Shown in pieces: positions 5,580 to 5,932 of a DNA stretch of 5,932 nucleotides; position 1 is the first letter of the stretch; each line of letters begins with the position of its first letter. The translations under genes and the position numbers were made by a program. The stretch covers positions 1-5,932 of the forward strand of contig JAGART010000112.1 of the NCBI GenBank assembly GCA_017622115.1, read 5' to 3'. The notes under the pieces were generated by a model. The model made no database searches and had not been told where the DNA came from. It saw only the letters and a program-made list of their open reading frames with translations. The DNA comes from Clostridia bacterium. GTDB taxonomy: Bacteria > Bacillota > Clostridia > Christensenellales > UBA1242.

Positions 5580-5932
5580 ATGAACAAAATTTATTTAGAT
5601 AATGCTGCTACAACTCCACTTTCTAGCGAAGTTTTAGCTGAAATGATGCCTGTTTTAACTACTGATTTCGGTAATCCTAATAGTTTGCATTCTTTCGGTC
5701 GTGAAGCAAAACAATATGTTGATATCGCTCGTGGTAGAGTGGCTAATGCTCTCGGCTGTGAAGAAAACGAAGTTTACTTTACAAGTGGTGCGACAGAATC
5801 AAATAACTGGGCTATTACTGGTTTAGCAAAAGCATATCGCCACAAAGGAAACCACATTATTACTAGCAAAATAGAGCACGCTAGTATTCTCGAAACTTGC
5901 AAAAAGTTAGAGAGAGAAGGTTATAGAGTAAC
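5580..5932 (+). CDS. Cysteine desulfurase, NifS/IscS family (3' end outside window)
   Basis: PLP-dependent enzymes of this family take sulfur from cysteine, leaving alanine, and pass the persulfide on to Fe-S cluster assembly or tRNA thiolation. The first 117 codons are visible and open to the window edge. Family motifs in order are YLDNAATTP (5-13), GNPNSLHSFGREAK (31-44), the PLP-phosphate loop TSGATESNN (68-76) and IEHASILETC (98-107), where His100 corresponds to the residue that stacks on the PLP ring. The PLP lysine and the catalytic cysteine loop would lie beyond the edge, so whether this is IscS, NifS or a tRNA-thiolation-linked paralogue cannot be decided. AGGAG at 5567-5571 lies 8 nt before the ATG at 5580. 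It has its own strong promoter and is separated from trxA by a terminator. No iscR lies directly upstream, unlike many isc operons. Confidence 0.94.
   Translation, partial: MNKIYLDNAATTPLSSEVLAEMMPVLTTDFGNPNSLHSFGREAKQYVDIARGRVANALGCEENEVYFTSGATESNNWAITGLAKAYRHKGNHIITSKIEHASILETCKKLEREGYRV

Noticed and set aside
1..5932. tRNA or rRNA genes, insertion sequences, prophage, CRISPR array or defence system
   Set aside because: Nearly all of the window is covered by conserved housekeeping genes; the only non-coding gaps longer than 20 nt (80 and 142 nt) contain just promoters, a terminator and small dyads.

Overview
The window is a compact piece of bacterial housekeeping chromosome, and every gene I can see lies on the + strand. 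The DNA is AT-rich (roughly one-third G+C by eye, not counted). Ribosome binding sites are strong AGGAG types, the code is standard (TGG for Trp, TGA used as a stop), and the gene order topA-trmFO-hslV-hslU is the one known from Bacillota (Firmicutes). Folate-dependent TrmFO, the repeated C4 zinc fingers at the TopA tail and the cysteine-rich HisRS insertion fit a low-GC, probably clostridial-type organism. I cannot place it below phylum level with confidence.

Bases 1-5039 look like one tightly packed operon. It holds the C-terminal end of DNA topoisomerase I (topA, cut by the window edge, five C4 zinc fingers), tRNA U54 methyltransferase trmFO (TTG start, one codon after the topA stop and in the same frame), the protease subunit hslV (4-nt ATGA overlap with trmFO), its ATPase partner hslU (2-nt gap) and histidyl-tRNA synthetase hisS (13-nt gap). 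No internal promoter or terminator was recognised. Compared with the Bacillus-type order topA-trmFO-xerC-hslV-hslU-codY, xerC is absent and hisS stands where codY would be.

Bases 5040-5579 hold a separate small unit: an extended -10 promoter, thioredoxin trxA, and a clean rho-independent terminator with a perfect 11-bp stem. A fully consensus sigma-A promoter (TTGACA, 17 bp, TATAAT with a TG extension) follows, and drives a NifS/IscS-type cysteine desulfurase that runs off the right edge (5580-5932).

Functionally the genes cover DNA topology, tRNA modification, ATP-dependent proteolysis (HslUV), tRNA charging, thiol redox and sulfur transfer. I found no mobile element, CRISPR array, tRNA or rRNA gene, and no clearly new system. 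The points most worth a second look are a proteasome-beta-like active-site segment in HslV, the altered gene order, a shortened conserved loop in TrmFO, an extra cysteine pair in the thioredoxin, and small dyads around the two promoters.
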